Of a stretch of DNA of 64,000 nt, positions 48,071 through 58,746 are shown piece by piece. The position numbers and the translations under genes were made by a program. Numbering within the stretch: position 1 is the stretch's first letter; every line of letters starts with the position of its first letter. Under the pieces are notes generated by a model. It did not search any database. It was not told the origin of the DNA and was given only the letters and a program-made list of their open reading frames with translations. Source of the DNA: Batkoa obscura (taxonomy: Eukaryota > Entomophthoromycota > Entomophthoromycetes > Entomophthorales > Batkoaceae); the NCBI GenBank assembly GCA_030770535.1, contig JASVEC010000051.1, positions 1-64,000 on the forward strand, written 5' to 3'.

Positions 48071-48114
48071 GCTTTTGAGAAAATTTTTGCAATTTGATTT
48101 TTTATTAAGCTATC

Positions 48115-49563
48115 ATGGATCGTATAAAGTTCATCACTGGACTATTGAACACAGTCTTTGACACCGGTTATTTGCATGTAACCAAGGGAGCACCATTGGC
48201 TTCCTGGGATTTAAAGTTCCACTTAATCTACAACATCATCAAAAAGAGTATGGACTTCAAACCAGGTCAAAGCTTAAAAGTAATACGTAATAATATGGAT
48301 ATTAACGTCAACCCACCACCTAGAGGTTTTCATATTACAAAGACTTATATTCCAGATTATTATAGAGAATTGAGTTACAACATCATTAAAGATAAGCTAA
48401 TTAAAGAGATCGGTAAATACCCTATTGAAAGAAAAGATGCTTTTTGGTACAATAGCAAAAAACTGGAGCTAGAATTTGCTATGCCTAAAGGTACAGATCC
48501 AAAAGTAGATAAAGAAACCATACTTTACATACATGGTGGTGCATATATCTTGTGTTCAAATAATACTCATCGTCCACTCTATTGTAAATTTGGTAGAAAA
48601 GCAAATGCACAAGTAGCTGGTAAAATATTTTGTTCTTTTCTTAATATTAACTAATTTAAAACTTTTTTTAGCTTTGAACTATCGTTTAGCTCCAGAATTC
48701 CCTTTCCCTTGTGCTTTGGAGGACACATTAGCAGCTTATTTATTCTTAACTAGTGAGAGTACAACAGAGTGTCCAGGGATGGGGATTGATGCGACTAAAA
48801 TAGTGATTGCTGGAGATAGTGCAGGAGGAGGTTTAGCCAGTTCATTTTTAATATTATTGAGTCAACTTGAGCAATATAAGATGTTATCAGGTGGTTTACT
48901 ATTAAGCCCATGGCTTGATTTGTCTTTTTCTCAACCCAGTTTTTCATCGAGTACCAATGATTATTTGCCCGGACCAAAATTAAATGATATTAAAAATTAC
49001 ACGTTCATTAATGAGCTTTTGGCAAGTTCAGTAACTGATTTGAAGGATGAAATTTTAAATGTTAGTGGACATTTCTTCACTAACGAAAAGTACTTAACTT
49101 ATCCACTTGTCAGTCCAATGTACCAAGATAACTTTGATAGGTTTCCGCCCATTATGGTGGTAAGCGAGAATTTAGCTTATACATTTATTTGTTATTAGTT
49201 AATAACTGTTTTTAGATTGTCGGTGATAACGAAAGATTAAGAGATGAGAGTATTATATTTGCCCATAAATTGAATAACTATTATCAAACTAAAGCAGATA
49301 GTCAACCAGTAACATTACATATTTATGATGAAATGCCCCATGTATTTCAACTATTTGGCTTCCATCCAAGCAGTAAAAAGTCATTTGAGTTAGGTTCCAA
49401 GTTTATAAAAGATTGCTTTAGCAATGATGGTAGCAATAAGAATAATAACGGACCCTGGGCATATAAAATTGATACCAAATTAAATTTTAATCTGTTTGAT
49501 TACGATATCACTACGTATAAGATACCACAAGCTTTTAGTCTTAAAGAAAAAGAGGAAGTCTAA
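48115..49563 (+). CDS. Lipase-like alpha/beta hydrolase, copy 2 (hormone-sensitive lipase type, intact)
   Basis: Exons 48115-48619, 48672-49159 and 49216-49563 give 446 residues. Signature motifs of the HSL/abhydrolase-3 group: YIHGGAYILC (oxyanion HGG), ALNYRLAPE, GDSAGGGLAS with the nucleophile Ser, VGDNERLRDE near the acidic residue, and DEMPHVFQ with the catalytic His. The N-terminal ~120 residues (MDRIKFITGLLNTVFDTG...) are specific to this paralogue set; no signal peptide is evident. Likely an esterase or lipase on short or acetylated lipids, as in fungal steryl-acetyl hydrolases, though the substrate is unknown. Everything from 48335 on is duplicated inverted at the left arm. The TATA box and upstream block are conserved with copies 3 and 4. 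It converges on the right Nudix copy. Confidence 0.9.
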
Positions 49564-49601
49564 GTTTTAATAAGTCATTAAATTGTATTTTTATTTTGAT
49601 A

Positions 49602-50217
49602 TTATTTTGATATTATTTTGAATTTAACTAAAGCTTCCTTCATTGCTTCATATTTTAATAATGTTAATGCTTGTTCAATAGTAAACTAAGTATAAGAGAG
49701 TAAATATATCATTTTTGAATAATAAACATATTCTTACCCACTCTCTCTTCCTTTCATCTACTTCTAACCATAAATTATCGTTTACCAATTCATCAACTTT
49801 AAAAGAATATATCCAAAACTCATACTCTTTATCTTTTTTAACTCCTTTAAACAGTCCTAATTCGCGAGTGACTTCTCCTTTGATACCAGCTAATGGAATC
49901 AATAAGATTAATATTTAACAATTAAATTAAATAAGGACCTTCTTCAAAGCCTTCTCTTTCTGCGGCTTGTATATAAGTTTCTTCTTTTTCTACTCCTCCT
50001 TTTGGCTATAAACAAGTAAAGATTACTATTTTGTTCATTATAATTTTTTTATTACAAATAACCATTGGTTTGGATGCTTACGACTTGTAATGAGTAACAC
50101 TTGATTGAGTTGATTATATGGAATGATACAAACTATCTTTTTGGATAGAAAATCATAAGTTTAAAAAGAGATCATTATTGATATTCTTATTATATTTACT
50201 TTTCTATCTTTTTTCAT
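49602..50217 (-). CDS. Nudix hydrolase, DIPP-like (right copy)
   Basis: Mirror of the left copy. Exons, 5' to 3': 50200-50217, 50056-50136, 49939-50005, 49738-49889 and 49602-49685, 133 residues. Same complete Nudix box; the one residue difference noted is Asp in place of Asn (KVDELVN). Its stop lies 39 bp from the stop of hydrolase copy 2, so the two genes converge with almost no spacer. Shortened traces of the same gene end lie after hydrolase copies 3 and 4, which makes a convergent hydrolase-Nudix pair the likely ancestral unit. Confidence 0.82.
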
Positions 50218-50676
50218 ATTGTTGAGTTATTATTATTAAACAAATTCAAAAGATTGCTTTGTTTTAAGTGCTAAATTAAGAGTTGCATTACAAAAATCTT
50301 TTTTGCACAAGTTTTGTAAAGTAAATAAAAAAATCACTCATCTAACCACAAAATTATCATAAAAGTTTAAATGCATTGTATCTGATTATTTAACTTTTAG
50401 CTTGAACACTTCATTACATTTCTCATCTTTAAATAAGTTGATTGTATTCAATCTTTTCATTACTATGGCTTTTCAAAATAAATAGCTCCCTAATATCATA
50501 ATGTTTGAAAATAAGTTTATCATGTATTAAATTATAATGTTTTCTTATCAATTACACATTTTTATTTTATTATGTTCCATCTATTTAGTAACTTTATTAA
50601 TAAGGAAATGCCTTATAAAAATTACAATATTTTACAAGATAATGGAAACTATTCTATATTGTAATAAAAAGTTATA

Positions 50677-50783
50677 ATATGGGGATGTATTTTTGTGTTT
50701 AAGAATTTTGCTAACAACTTTTCCACTCAAATAGCGCTTAAAAGATAGAAAAAGTAATGAAGCCAAAAAAAACACCCCCATAT
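50677..50783 (+). mobile_element. MITE family A copy inside the right arm
   Basis: Mirror of the copy at 38109-38215, with the same small variants (for example AAAGATAGAAAAAG). Confidence 0.9.
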
Positions 50784-51267
50784 CTAAATCATTATATGAA
50801 TGAAAATATTCAATATGAAATTATAAATTATTGTGAAAATATTTAAATTTAATTAAGATGAAGTCATAATCAATTATTCATCTACAATAACTTGATCATT
50901 TATAGTATTTTATTTTCTTATTTATTATTAAATTATTTCAAGGTTTAAAATTGAAATGTAAGTGTTATAATTTTATGTTTATTATCAAGTTTGTTTACTT
51001 TTTAATTTTCTTAAAAGTCAATTTATAATTTTTTTCGGGATTATCAGCAATGAGTATCTTTATTATTATTAAAATTACTCTTTTATTTATTACTTTATAT
51101 AAATGTCCTTGAAAAGATGATGAAAAGACTCATGAGGAATTTATTGACTTAAATAACTAAAAGATTATTATCTGTTAATATTAAAGTTTCAGAATATTTA
51201 CAAAGTTGAGAAAACTTTCAAGTTTTGTAGAAGGTAAGCCTATACCAAACATTCACCAAAAATATTA

Positions 51268-52987
51268 GTTTGTAAAGGTTCCAAAAACGTTAGTAAATAC
51301 TAAAACACTAGAAGATGTTCATTTAGGCTTGAGTTTATCTTACTATTATAAAATCTTAATAATTAATCAGAAAGATAAGAACAGACTCTTGGGTGTTACT
51401 AAGTAGCTATACAGGATATATGTAAAATCATGTCACGAAGAAGAGTGTAAATTTGGTGATATGAACAGTGCTATAATATTAATAGCAATTGAAATTCATC
51501 TGATGTTAGTTAGTTTAAATTTAGACTAAACTCAAATTTGATATGAATAAACTAGGACAATTATGCAATTATGTCAACACTAAAGTAAGGCTAAATATTT
51601 ACCTAATAAAAATAAATTGATACTTTTAATGCTCTCTTAAAGTTATCAATAGTAACATAGCAAATAACATCACAAAGATAGCCAAAATTGCAGATAGTGA
51701 TAGGATTAAAAAAATGACCACAAAATAAAAAAGTGCTTCCAAAATTAAATAAGACTAAGATCTAATTCCTATAACAGAATGTTTGATAAAGAAGATGGGA
51801 GCAGTAAAAATGCTCAAATCTTATTTTCAAATAAGGACGCTGAATTATTGAATACCTTTCATTAAGTGAGATCAATGACAGTTACAATGTCGATTATTTC
51901 AGCAACTCAAACATAGATAACCAACTTAGTGATTTATTTAATAGAAGTCAAATATTTAATTATGTCTTTTAGTGAGTTAGTAAGAATGATAGTAATGATG
52001 ATACAGTTCGAATAAACAAAGCTGAGCAATTTAAGATGATGAAAGAGGAATATGCAAAACCGAATATGCCTAATAATTTGGAAGAAAATCAAAATATTTT
52101 TTCATAAAAGCTATAAAATAATGAAAAAAAGGAGTCAGCTAGAAAAGAGAATAAAAAGTAAATTAAGTACTCAAAGTTGCTATTAATATTACAATACGAG
52201 AATAAGGAATAAAAGAATAGAAGGATTTATTGATTAACTTCACAATAAACTAAATCTAAAGAAGATGTCAATACATCCTCACATCAAACCGTCAAACTAA
52301 GCTTTAAAACTAATATAATAACAATTTCAATCAAACTCATCGTAATTGTAGTGAACAAGCCAGTGATTATTTTGACAAAAAAAGGTTAATTGCTGTTTTG
52401 AAAACAGCAGAGTACTTGATTAAATTACTTTATTATAAAATGGGAGCTATTAGTAGTAGGATCTAAAACCAAAGTAAAGCTAATATGATTTAAGTTACAA
52501 TAGCTCAAGCTAGGACTTAACATATTTGAAATCCAACTTGACTTTATCAACATAATAAGCAACATTACTAATGATATTTAAACTTGAATATGATATTATC
52601 TATTTTTAACTCTCTCGTCGCTTATTAATTAAGTGCAAGGCTCCTTTTTTGTAAGTATCGATAGATAAAGTTGCTTGATAAACATCACTTTCACTCTATT
52701 ATTTGATTAATAGTTGCTCACAGAATAAATGCTCGACTCAGTTGTTTTTAAAAATTAATCATAATTTTTACTTTCACCAAACTCTTTTAAACCGTTGTCA
52801 TCTTTGCTTTTTGTTCTATATTAATGAATTTATATTTTTAAAGTTAAATTATTTAATGAAATTATAAATCTTTTTTGTACTTTATTTTAATATAGTTTTC
52901 TTCAAACATAAAATACAAAATTGCTACGTTACATTTAATGATACATTATGTTACCGAAAATATTAATAGTATAAATTACTATTTTAT
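51268..52987. other. Interval with decayed coding-like sequence, unidentified
   Basis: Between about 51790 and 52250 a plus-strand frame reads Asn/Ser/Asp/Lys-rich segments (SNIDNQLSDLFNRSQIF, NKAEQFKMMKEEYAKPNMPN) broken by several stops. This looks like an eroded gene for a low-complexity protein. A CKFGD-like piece near 51450 is too short to assign. No family is recognised, and the rest is plain AT-rich DNA. Confidence 0.35.
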
Positions 52988-53351
52988 TTAATAATTCAAA
53001 CGAAAAACACCAAGTGCAATGAAAGCTAAAAGGCATAAGAATAAATTTCGTATAACTAAAATAAATCTACTTACCTAAACCCGAAGCCCTCATAAATTTA
53101 AAGTGCCCTGGAGTTAGTTGTTTGGGTTTTAGCTTGAACTTTTTATCCCATTTCTCATTAAATAAATAAGTTGGTTTAGTATTCTCCAAATTTTTAGTAT
53201 TATGACTTTCATAAAGTAAATAACTCCCCAATAGGGTGAAGGTCAAAAAGCCACTTATTCTACATCCAAGACAGCTTTCTTTATCTGTTACATTTTCTTT
53301 TTTTACTTCTATTTCTTCTGTTTTTGTCATTGCAATTTGGAACCTAGTCAA
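52988..53351 (-). CDS. Small membrane protein, DMAC1/TMEM261-like (DUF4536)
   Basis: Exons 53075-53351 and 52988-53025 give 104 residues. Residues ~27-48 read CLGCRISGFLTFTLLGSYLLYES: a CxxCR motif running into a single hydrophobic helix, as in the DUF4536 domain of DMAC1/TMEM261. The second exon adds a second hydrophobic segment (GLAFIALGVFRLNY) after RASG. DMAC1 in animals helps assemble the distal membrane arm of mitochondrial complex I. Transfer of that role is inference. The start could also be Met 8. Intron 53026-53074 begins GTAAGT and ends TTTTAG. Confidence 0.55.
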
Positions 53352-53864
53352 TTAAAAAACGAATTTAAAGATGCAGCGATTTTTGTTATGTAGTTCTTTT
53401 ATTTTACTAGGTGTAATCGAATTCGAAATAAAGGTTGCTTTTTATATGAAAAGCTGTTAACATGTTTTAAGAATTGTTTGTGTAAAAGTAACTTTTATTT
53501 CAACTTTGAATGTAACTGTAATTCTTTGTACTATAGTTAAAAAAATTGCTTTAAATTTTGAATACTGAATAAATGAAAACAATTGGAAAAAAAAGCAAAA
53601 TGTTTTTTTTAAGAATGTTGTGTTTAATCATTTCAAATACTAAAAAGCAAATTATCTAAAATAGAATACTTTTAATAATTATTTTTTCAAATTTATAATT
53701 ACAATAAACTACTGCTTAATTTTATTTAACCTATAAAATTAAAAGCAACATTTATGTCACTAGATAAAAATTAATTTATTGAATTGGAAAATTTATTTTT
53801 ATTTTTATCCCCTTAATCTCAAAATGTAAATATTCAATTTAAGTACTTGTCTGCCATTTTAAGA

Positions 53865-53969
53865 ATATGGGGGTGTTTTTTTGGCTTCATTACTTTTTGT
53901 ATCTTTTAAGCGCTATTTGAGTGGAAAAATTACTAGTAAAATTCTTAAACACAAAAAACATCCCCATAT
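53865..53969 (-). mobile_element. MITE family A copy
   Basis: Starts ATATGGGGGTG and ends ACATCCCCATAT. Close to consensus. Confidence 0.88.
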
Positions 53970-54229
53970 TCTAACTGATAAGGCTGGATGATTTATTTGG
54001 CTTACATTTTCCAAATGAAAAGTTATTTAAGGTTGTAAATGTAATAACAAAACATAACCTTATTTATCCACGCTATTCTGCTATTAGATGTAAAGAACAC
54101 CAAGATAGTTCTATAAAAGGAAATCCACTTATAGTGAAACACTGATTTATTAATTGAAGAGAAGACCAAATTGATAAATTCTTATTCTAACATAACTTTT
54201 ATACATTATATGTGATATAAAAGTATTTA

Positions 54230-55100
54230 TGACAGTTAAGATGATCCTGATATTAATACTGAAGTTAGTTTGCCAGAATCAAAAGCATTACGTACATCAA
54301 CAAGCATCATTCCTTACTGAATAACAGAGTTTAAGAATTGTATAACTCGGGCTGAAATAATAGATATAATTAAATATTTTAGTCCCAATAATCTAAAATC
54401 ATTAAAAATAAGATCATGTAATAATTTACACGTTGAAGATTTAAACACTACTAAACTAATTTTAAACTTTAATTAAGCTAAAGATGTTACAATCAAAGCT
54501 TTGCTTCTATATTTATACAGATATTAAATGTGATTCAAAGTTAGGTTTTAGTGCAAATTTAGGATTATTAATTTAAGCAGAACCTGACAAACACTTTAAT
54601 ACTTAAGCTTTTAGGGATTTAGGGAAGCTTAAAAGTATACAATTAATTGATTTAGAAGCTACTTTTTTAAATGATGATGAGAGATAAAGCTAATTGATAA
54701 CTATAATATCATTAGCCTAGGCTACGTTAACCCACTAAATCATTTGATTATGCTTTTGTGAAAATATCACCGTTAAAGGAGTTAGGTATAAAGAAATTAT
54801 CTGTGATATTATTAGAAAATAATTATAAGGTAATTATATCTAAAGTATTCGATTTCACATTTTGAGAGTAAATAGACTTCATATTGATAAAAATAAATTC
54901 GCTTTGTATAAACACAAATATGTTAAAAATTCACAATAAGCGTTCTTTATATTACACCTAGAAACTTCGTAGATTTTTTATCTTTGTTTCCAAACCTACA
55001 AGTAATTACAATTAGCAATCTCAGATATCGAGAAGATGATATAGATACCGAAACCAACTATTGACCCATCACCCCAATATTAATTTAGTTTAATCATTTG
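54230..55100 (+). pseudogene. Eroded F-box/LRR-like gene (tentative)
   Basis: Plus-strand pieces read ITEFKNCITRAEIIDIIKYF, NNLKSLKIRSCNNLHVEDL, LGKLKSIQLIDLEATFLND and, near 55000, FPNLQVITISNL-like text, separated by many stops. Leu/Ile spacing resembles degenerate leucine-rich repeats like those in the F-box-like gene at 63133. No start or F-box is seen. Confidence 0.4.
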
Positions 55101-55689
55101 ATAAATACCAATGTATATAATGAATTGGAGAGCATTTTAATATTAAATTTAATAAAAATAAGATGAGATTTATTAGTCATCGTGGTTTTTATTATTGTAG
55201 CCAATTAATTTACTCTTGTTATTTTATAGATATTCTGTTTTAGTCAAATAGAACTTATACTAGCTTTTAAAGTATATTAAATTTCTTTAGGTATTACTAT
55301 TTTTTTATTGTTTGGTTACTTCTATAATATTATAATTATAGCTGTTTTGTAACAATTGAATGCGGCTTTTAGCTCCTATTATTACAATAATTAAATATTA
55401 AGGTCTATTAACTTATTGTTAATCTTAATTTAACATAACATATAAGATGATTAATATTTTTTTATTGGAATCAACTTGATATAATTTATATAATAGTATT
55501 TTATTTCATACTAAACAAATAAAAATCAAATTTGTTAAAGGGGTATATCCGTACAGCTTAGAGATAGCATTTAATCGGTAAAATTCAAAATTTAGCTAAT
55601 TTCTGGATTTTATTAACAAATATTGTTTTTGACAAATGCTTCAAGGGGCTAAACTAGAGTTGAATTTTCACAAGTTGATGACGCTCAAG

Positions 55690-55768
55690 GGGTTAAATTT
55701 AATCCCACTTAATTATAGTACTACAGAGTATAAAATGCCAGAAACTTTTAAACTTGAAGAAAAATAAG
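55690..55768 (+). pseudogene. 3'-end remnant of a further hydrolase copy
   Basis: Encodes LNLIPLNYSTTEYKMPETF followed by KLEEK and a stop, matching the C-terminus of hydrolase copy 4 (TKLNLIPFDYDTTNYKIPEAF) and copy 2. The downstream DNA to about 56030 also resembles that after copy 3 (ATCAAAGATAT and AAAGAGTACTT.GTATA blocks at about 55945-56025 and 58200-58283). It is therefore the eroded first unit of the tandem array. The rest of the gene is not recognisable. Confidence 0.65.
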
Positions 55769-56116
55769 CTTAGCTTTAAATAAAACTATAAATTATTTTT
55801 CTGTTTCAATATTATGTTAAACTTATATAGGGCAAGGGTTCTTCTACTATTCCTTATTTTAAGGCGTCAATGTATGACTGATGTAATATTTGTATTCTAA
55901 ATTTTTATTAGCGGTTTTCTATTCCTAAAAATCTAAGCCTTCATCAAAGATATTTAAAAAAGGCCCATATACTCAATGATACATCCTTGTTAAAAAACCT
56001 CTTGAATAAAGAGTACTTGGTATATGAAAATTTTTCTTTTATTTATATCTGTTTAGCAATTTTTTAACTTTTATATTACATAAAAACGACCAAAAATAAC
56101 ACAAGTTATTAGCACA

Positions 56117-56224
56117 ATATGGGAATGTATTTTTGTGTTTAAGAAATTTGCTAATAAATTTTCTACTTAAATAGCGCTTAAAAAATGAAAAAAGTAATGA
56201 AGTAAAAAAAACATTCCCACGTAT
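56117..56224 (+). mobile_element. MITE family A copy
   Basis: Starts ATATGGGAATG and ends ACATTCCCACGTA. Lies between the remnant and hydrolase copy 3. Confidence 0.82.
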
Positions 56225-56450
56225 TTTAACGTCTAATAATCAATAGATTAAAATTCCTATTATTTAATAAAAACACTTACCCTTAAGGGTTAAGATTTAA
56301 AGAATAATAGATTATAAACATCGACTAGTTTTATTAGTTCTAACAATTGCTAAAAAAGCTACTTTTAATGCTATTGTACATAACAGCTTCAGTGCTAAGC
56401 TACAATCCACTTCTGTCATTATGGCTAATATTAAAACTACTATATAGCAT

Positions 56451-56471
56451 GGTTAAACCATACTGCCGAAA
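56451..56471 (+). promoter_or_regulatory. Conserved upstream block of hydrolase copy 3
   Basis: GGTTAAACCATACTGCCGAAA, 158 bp before the ATG. TATAAAA follows at 56561-56567. Confidence 0.4.
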
Positions 56472-56608
56472 TCTTTATTAAAAGAACAGAGATTAAAATA
56501 TTTACAAAGCTTATCATAAGCTTATCATAATAACCAAGACAAATTAACTCCGAAAAAGCATATAAAAGAGAATGAGCGATCAAATCTCTATTTTCAATTT
56601 TACTAATT

Positions 56609-58030
56609 ATGGACCGTCTAAAATTTGTTACTAGTCTAATAAAAGCGGCCCTTCATATAAGTTATGTACACATAACCAAGGGAGCGCCTTTACCTTCTTG
56701 GAACTTAAGATTTCATTTGATCTACAGCATTCTTAAAAAGAATATGAATCCCCAACCAGAGCTGAGTTTAAATGGAGCTCGTAGTAGTATGGAGATGTAC
56801 ATCAACCCACCACCTAAAGATTTTGATGTTACAAAAATTTACATCCCAAATCATTATAGGGAGTTGAGTCATAACATTATTAAACAAAAACTAATTAAAG
56901 AAATAGGAAAATATCCAATTCAAAGAAAAGATACCCTTTGGTATAGCAGTAAAAAGTTGAAATTAGAGTTTGCTATGCCTAAAAGCAAAGACCCAATTGT
57001 TGACAAAGAAACTTTGTTTTATCTACATGGTGGAGCATATATTTTAGGCTCCAACAATACCCATCGCCCACTTTATTGTAAACTAGGTAGAAAAGCAAAC
57101 TGTCAAGTAGCTGGTAATAAATTTTATTTTTGTTTTTCTGTTTTTAGCATTGATGATGTTTTTTAGCTTTAAACTATAGACTAGCACCTGAGTTTCCTTT
57201 TCCTTGTGCTTTGGAGGACACCTTAGCAGCTTATTTATTTCTAACATCCCAAAGTACTGCTGAGTGTCCAGGGATGGGGATTGATGCAACTAAAATAGTA
57301 ATTGCTGGAGATAGTGCTGGTGGAGGTTTATCCAGCTCATTTTTAATATTATTAAGTCAACTTGATCAATATGGAATGGTAGCAGGAGCTCTACTACTAA
57401 GTCCATGGGTAGATATAGCCTCAACTCAACCTAGTATTTTTACGAAAAATAACGATATTTTACCTGGACCTAAACTGAATGGAATCAAAAATTATTTATT
57501 TATTAATGAATTATTAGCAAGCTCATGCCTTTATTTAAAAGAAGAGATTTTAAATGTTAATGGACATTTCTATACCAATGAAAAGTATTTAAAATATCCC
57601 CTTGTTAGTCCAATGTATCAGGATGACTTTGACAAATTTCCTCCAGTTATGGTGGTAAGTGAAAATAAATTTAATACCTTATTTATTAATTATTAGTGAC
57701 TATTTTTAGACTGTAGGAGGCGAAGAAAGATTTGAGGATGAATGTATGATATTTGCATATAAATTAAAGAGCTACAATCAAAGAAAATCATGTAGTCATC
57801 AAGTAATATTACATATTTATGAGGATATGCCACATGTGTTTCAGTCAATCTGGTTTCATCGAAGCAGCAAAAAGTCGTTTAAGTTATGCTCTCAGTTTAT
57901 TAAAGATTGTTTTAGCAATTGTAGTAAAAACAACAATAATTTATCCTGGGCTTATAAAATTGATAGGAAATTAAAATTACATCCATTTGACTATGATATT
58001 ACAGGATATAGCATACCAAAAGCCTTTTAG
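56609..58030 (+). CDS. Lipase-like alpha/beta hydrolase, copy 3 (intact)
   Basis: Exons 56609-57113, 57167-57654 and 57710-58030 give 437 residues, with the same intron positions as copy 2. YLHGGAYILG, ALNYRLAPE, GDSAGGGLSS and EDMPHVFQ are present. The Asp of copy 2's VGDNERLRDE is Gly here (VGGEERFEDE), so the acidic member of the triad may be a neighbouring Glu or shifted; activity is uncertain. Protein divergence from copy 2 is moderate throughout. From about 56985 to 57654 the DNA, intron included, is identical to copy 4 as far as compared. A trace of a Nudix gene 3' end lies just downstream on the other strand. Confidence 0.87.
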
Positions 58031-58087
58031 CCTTGCAGCGATATAAAATCTATAATTAATAAACTATTTTTATTTCAGTGTTATCTT

Positions 58088-58128
58088 TAGTTTACATAGA
58101 GCTTCCTTCATATCTCATATCTTAATTA
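58088..58128 (-). pseudogene. Trace of a Nudix gene 3' end after hydrolase copy 3
   Basis: AGTTTACATAGAGCTTCCTTCAT matches the end of the right Nudix copy (AACTAAAGCTTCCTTCATTGC), in the same relative place and orientation. Too short to identify without copies 2 and 4 for comparison. Confidence 0.45.
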
Positions 58129-58357
58129 ACACATGATTAGTATAATACTTCTATGCTACAAAATTATGTAGTGCTTTCTATTGAATGAAAATTAATCTCT
58201 TATCAAAGATATGCTAAAATATCCAGTATCTGATGATATGGCCCTTATCACAAAACCTTTTAGACAAAGAGTACTTAGTATACAGAAGCACCTTTTTTGC
58301 TTCGAATTTTTCTGATAGTTTTTTGACTTTATCTTAACAAAAAATGGTCAAAAGAAA

Positions 58358-58448
58358 GATATCTCTATAGGTTTCAAATATTTTTTCATTTTTAAGCACT
58401 ATTGACTGAAAAAATTGTTATTAGAATTAAACAAAAGTCATCCTTTGA
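58358..58448 (-). mobile_element. MITE family A copy, strongly diverged
   Basis: AGGTTTCAAATATTTTTTCAT, TTTAAGCACTATTGACTG and AAAAATTGTTATTAGAATTAAAC match the family. The termini are eroded. Confidence 0.55.
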
Positions 58449-58588
58449 GAAAAACATTGTAATATCATTAAATTTAGTAAATATGATAGCATTAACAAAT
58501 AGCTAAATATATGGTTATTATATATCGGTTCAAATAACAAGCTACAACCTGCCTTTATCACACTAATTGCCAGTAGAATGCGGACGGG

Positions 58589-58609
58589 GTTTAAACCGTG
58601 CTACCGAAA
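58589..58609 (+). promoter_or_regulatory. Conserved upstream block of hydrolase copy 4
   Basis: GTTTAAACCGTGCTACCGAAA, 158 bp before the ATG. GCATATAAAATC follows near 58698. The promoter is thus preserved although the gene is broken. Confidence 0.4.
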
Positions 58610-58746
58610 CATTCCCTGAAAAAATCAGGGATTAAAATTAACTATAAAATAAAAAGGGGCCAAGCCATAACATCCAAAGCAAATCAGGTAAAAAAAAGCA
58701 TATAAAATCAACCAAGTGACCGATTTTCACCATTTGGTTTTGTATC

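Larger units (their letters stand above)
47635..48114. other. Divergent region upstream of hydrolase copy 2
   Basis: Shared promoter space for the methyltransferase gene (minus) and hydrolase copy 2 (plus). A 61-codon ORF at 47684-47869 is not believed. The motif and TATA box listed below lie in its right part. Confidence 0.65.
48335..51267. repeat. Right arm of the 2.93-kb inverted repeat
   Basis: Mirror of 37625-40557, with arms 7.8 kb apart. The boundary at 48335 lies inside exon 1 of hydrolase copy 2. The boundary at 51267 lies in non-coding DNA just after CACCAAAAATATTA. Confidence 0.93.
53352..56608. other. Gene-poor interval with relics
   Basis: Contains two family A copies, an eroded LRR-like region (54230-55100) and a hydrolase 3'-end remnant (55690-55768). 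The rest is AT-rich with no recognisable feature. Confidence 0.6.
58031..58746. other. Spacer between hydrolase copies 3 and 4
   Basis: Holds the Nudix 3'-end trace, a diverged family A copy, and the upstream block and TATA box of copy 4. Part of it aligns with the spacer before copy 3, which supports tandem duplication with a period of ~2.14 kb. Confidence 0.6.
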
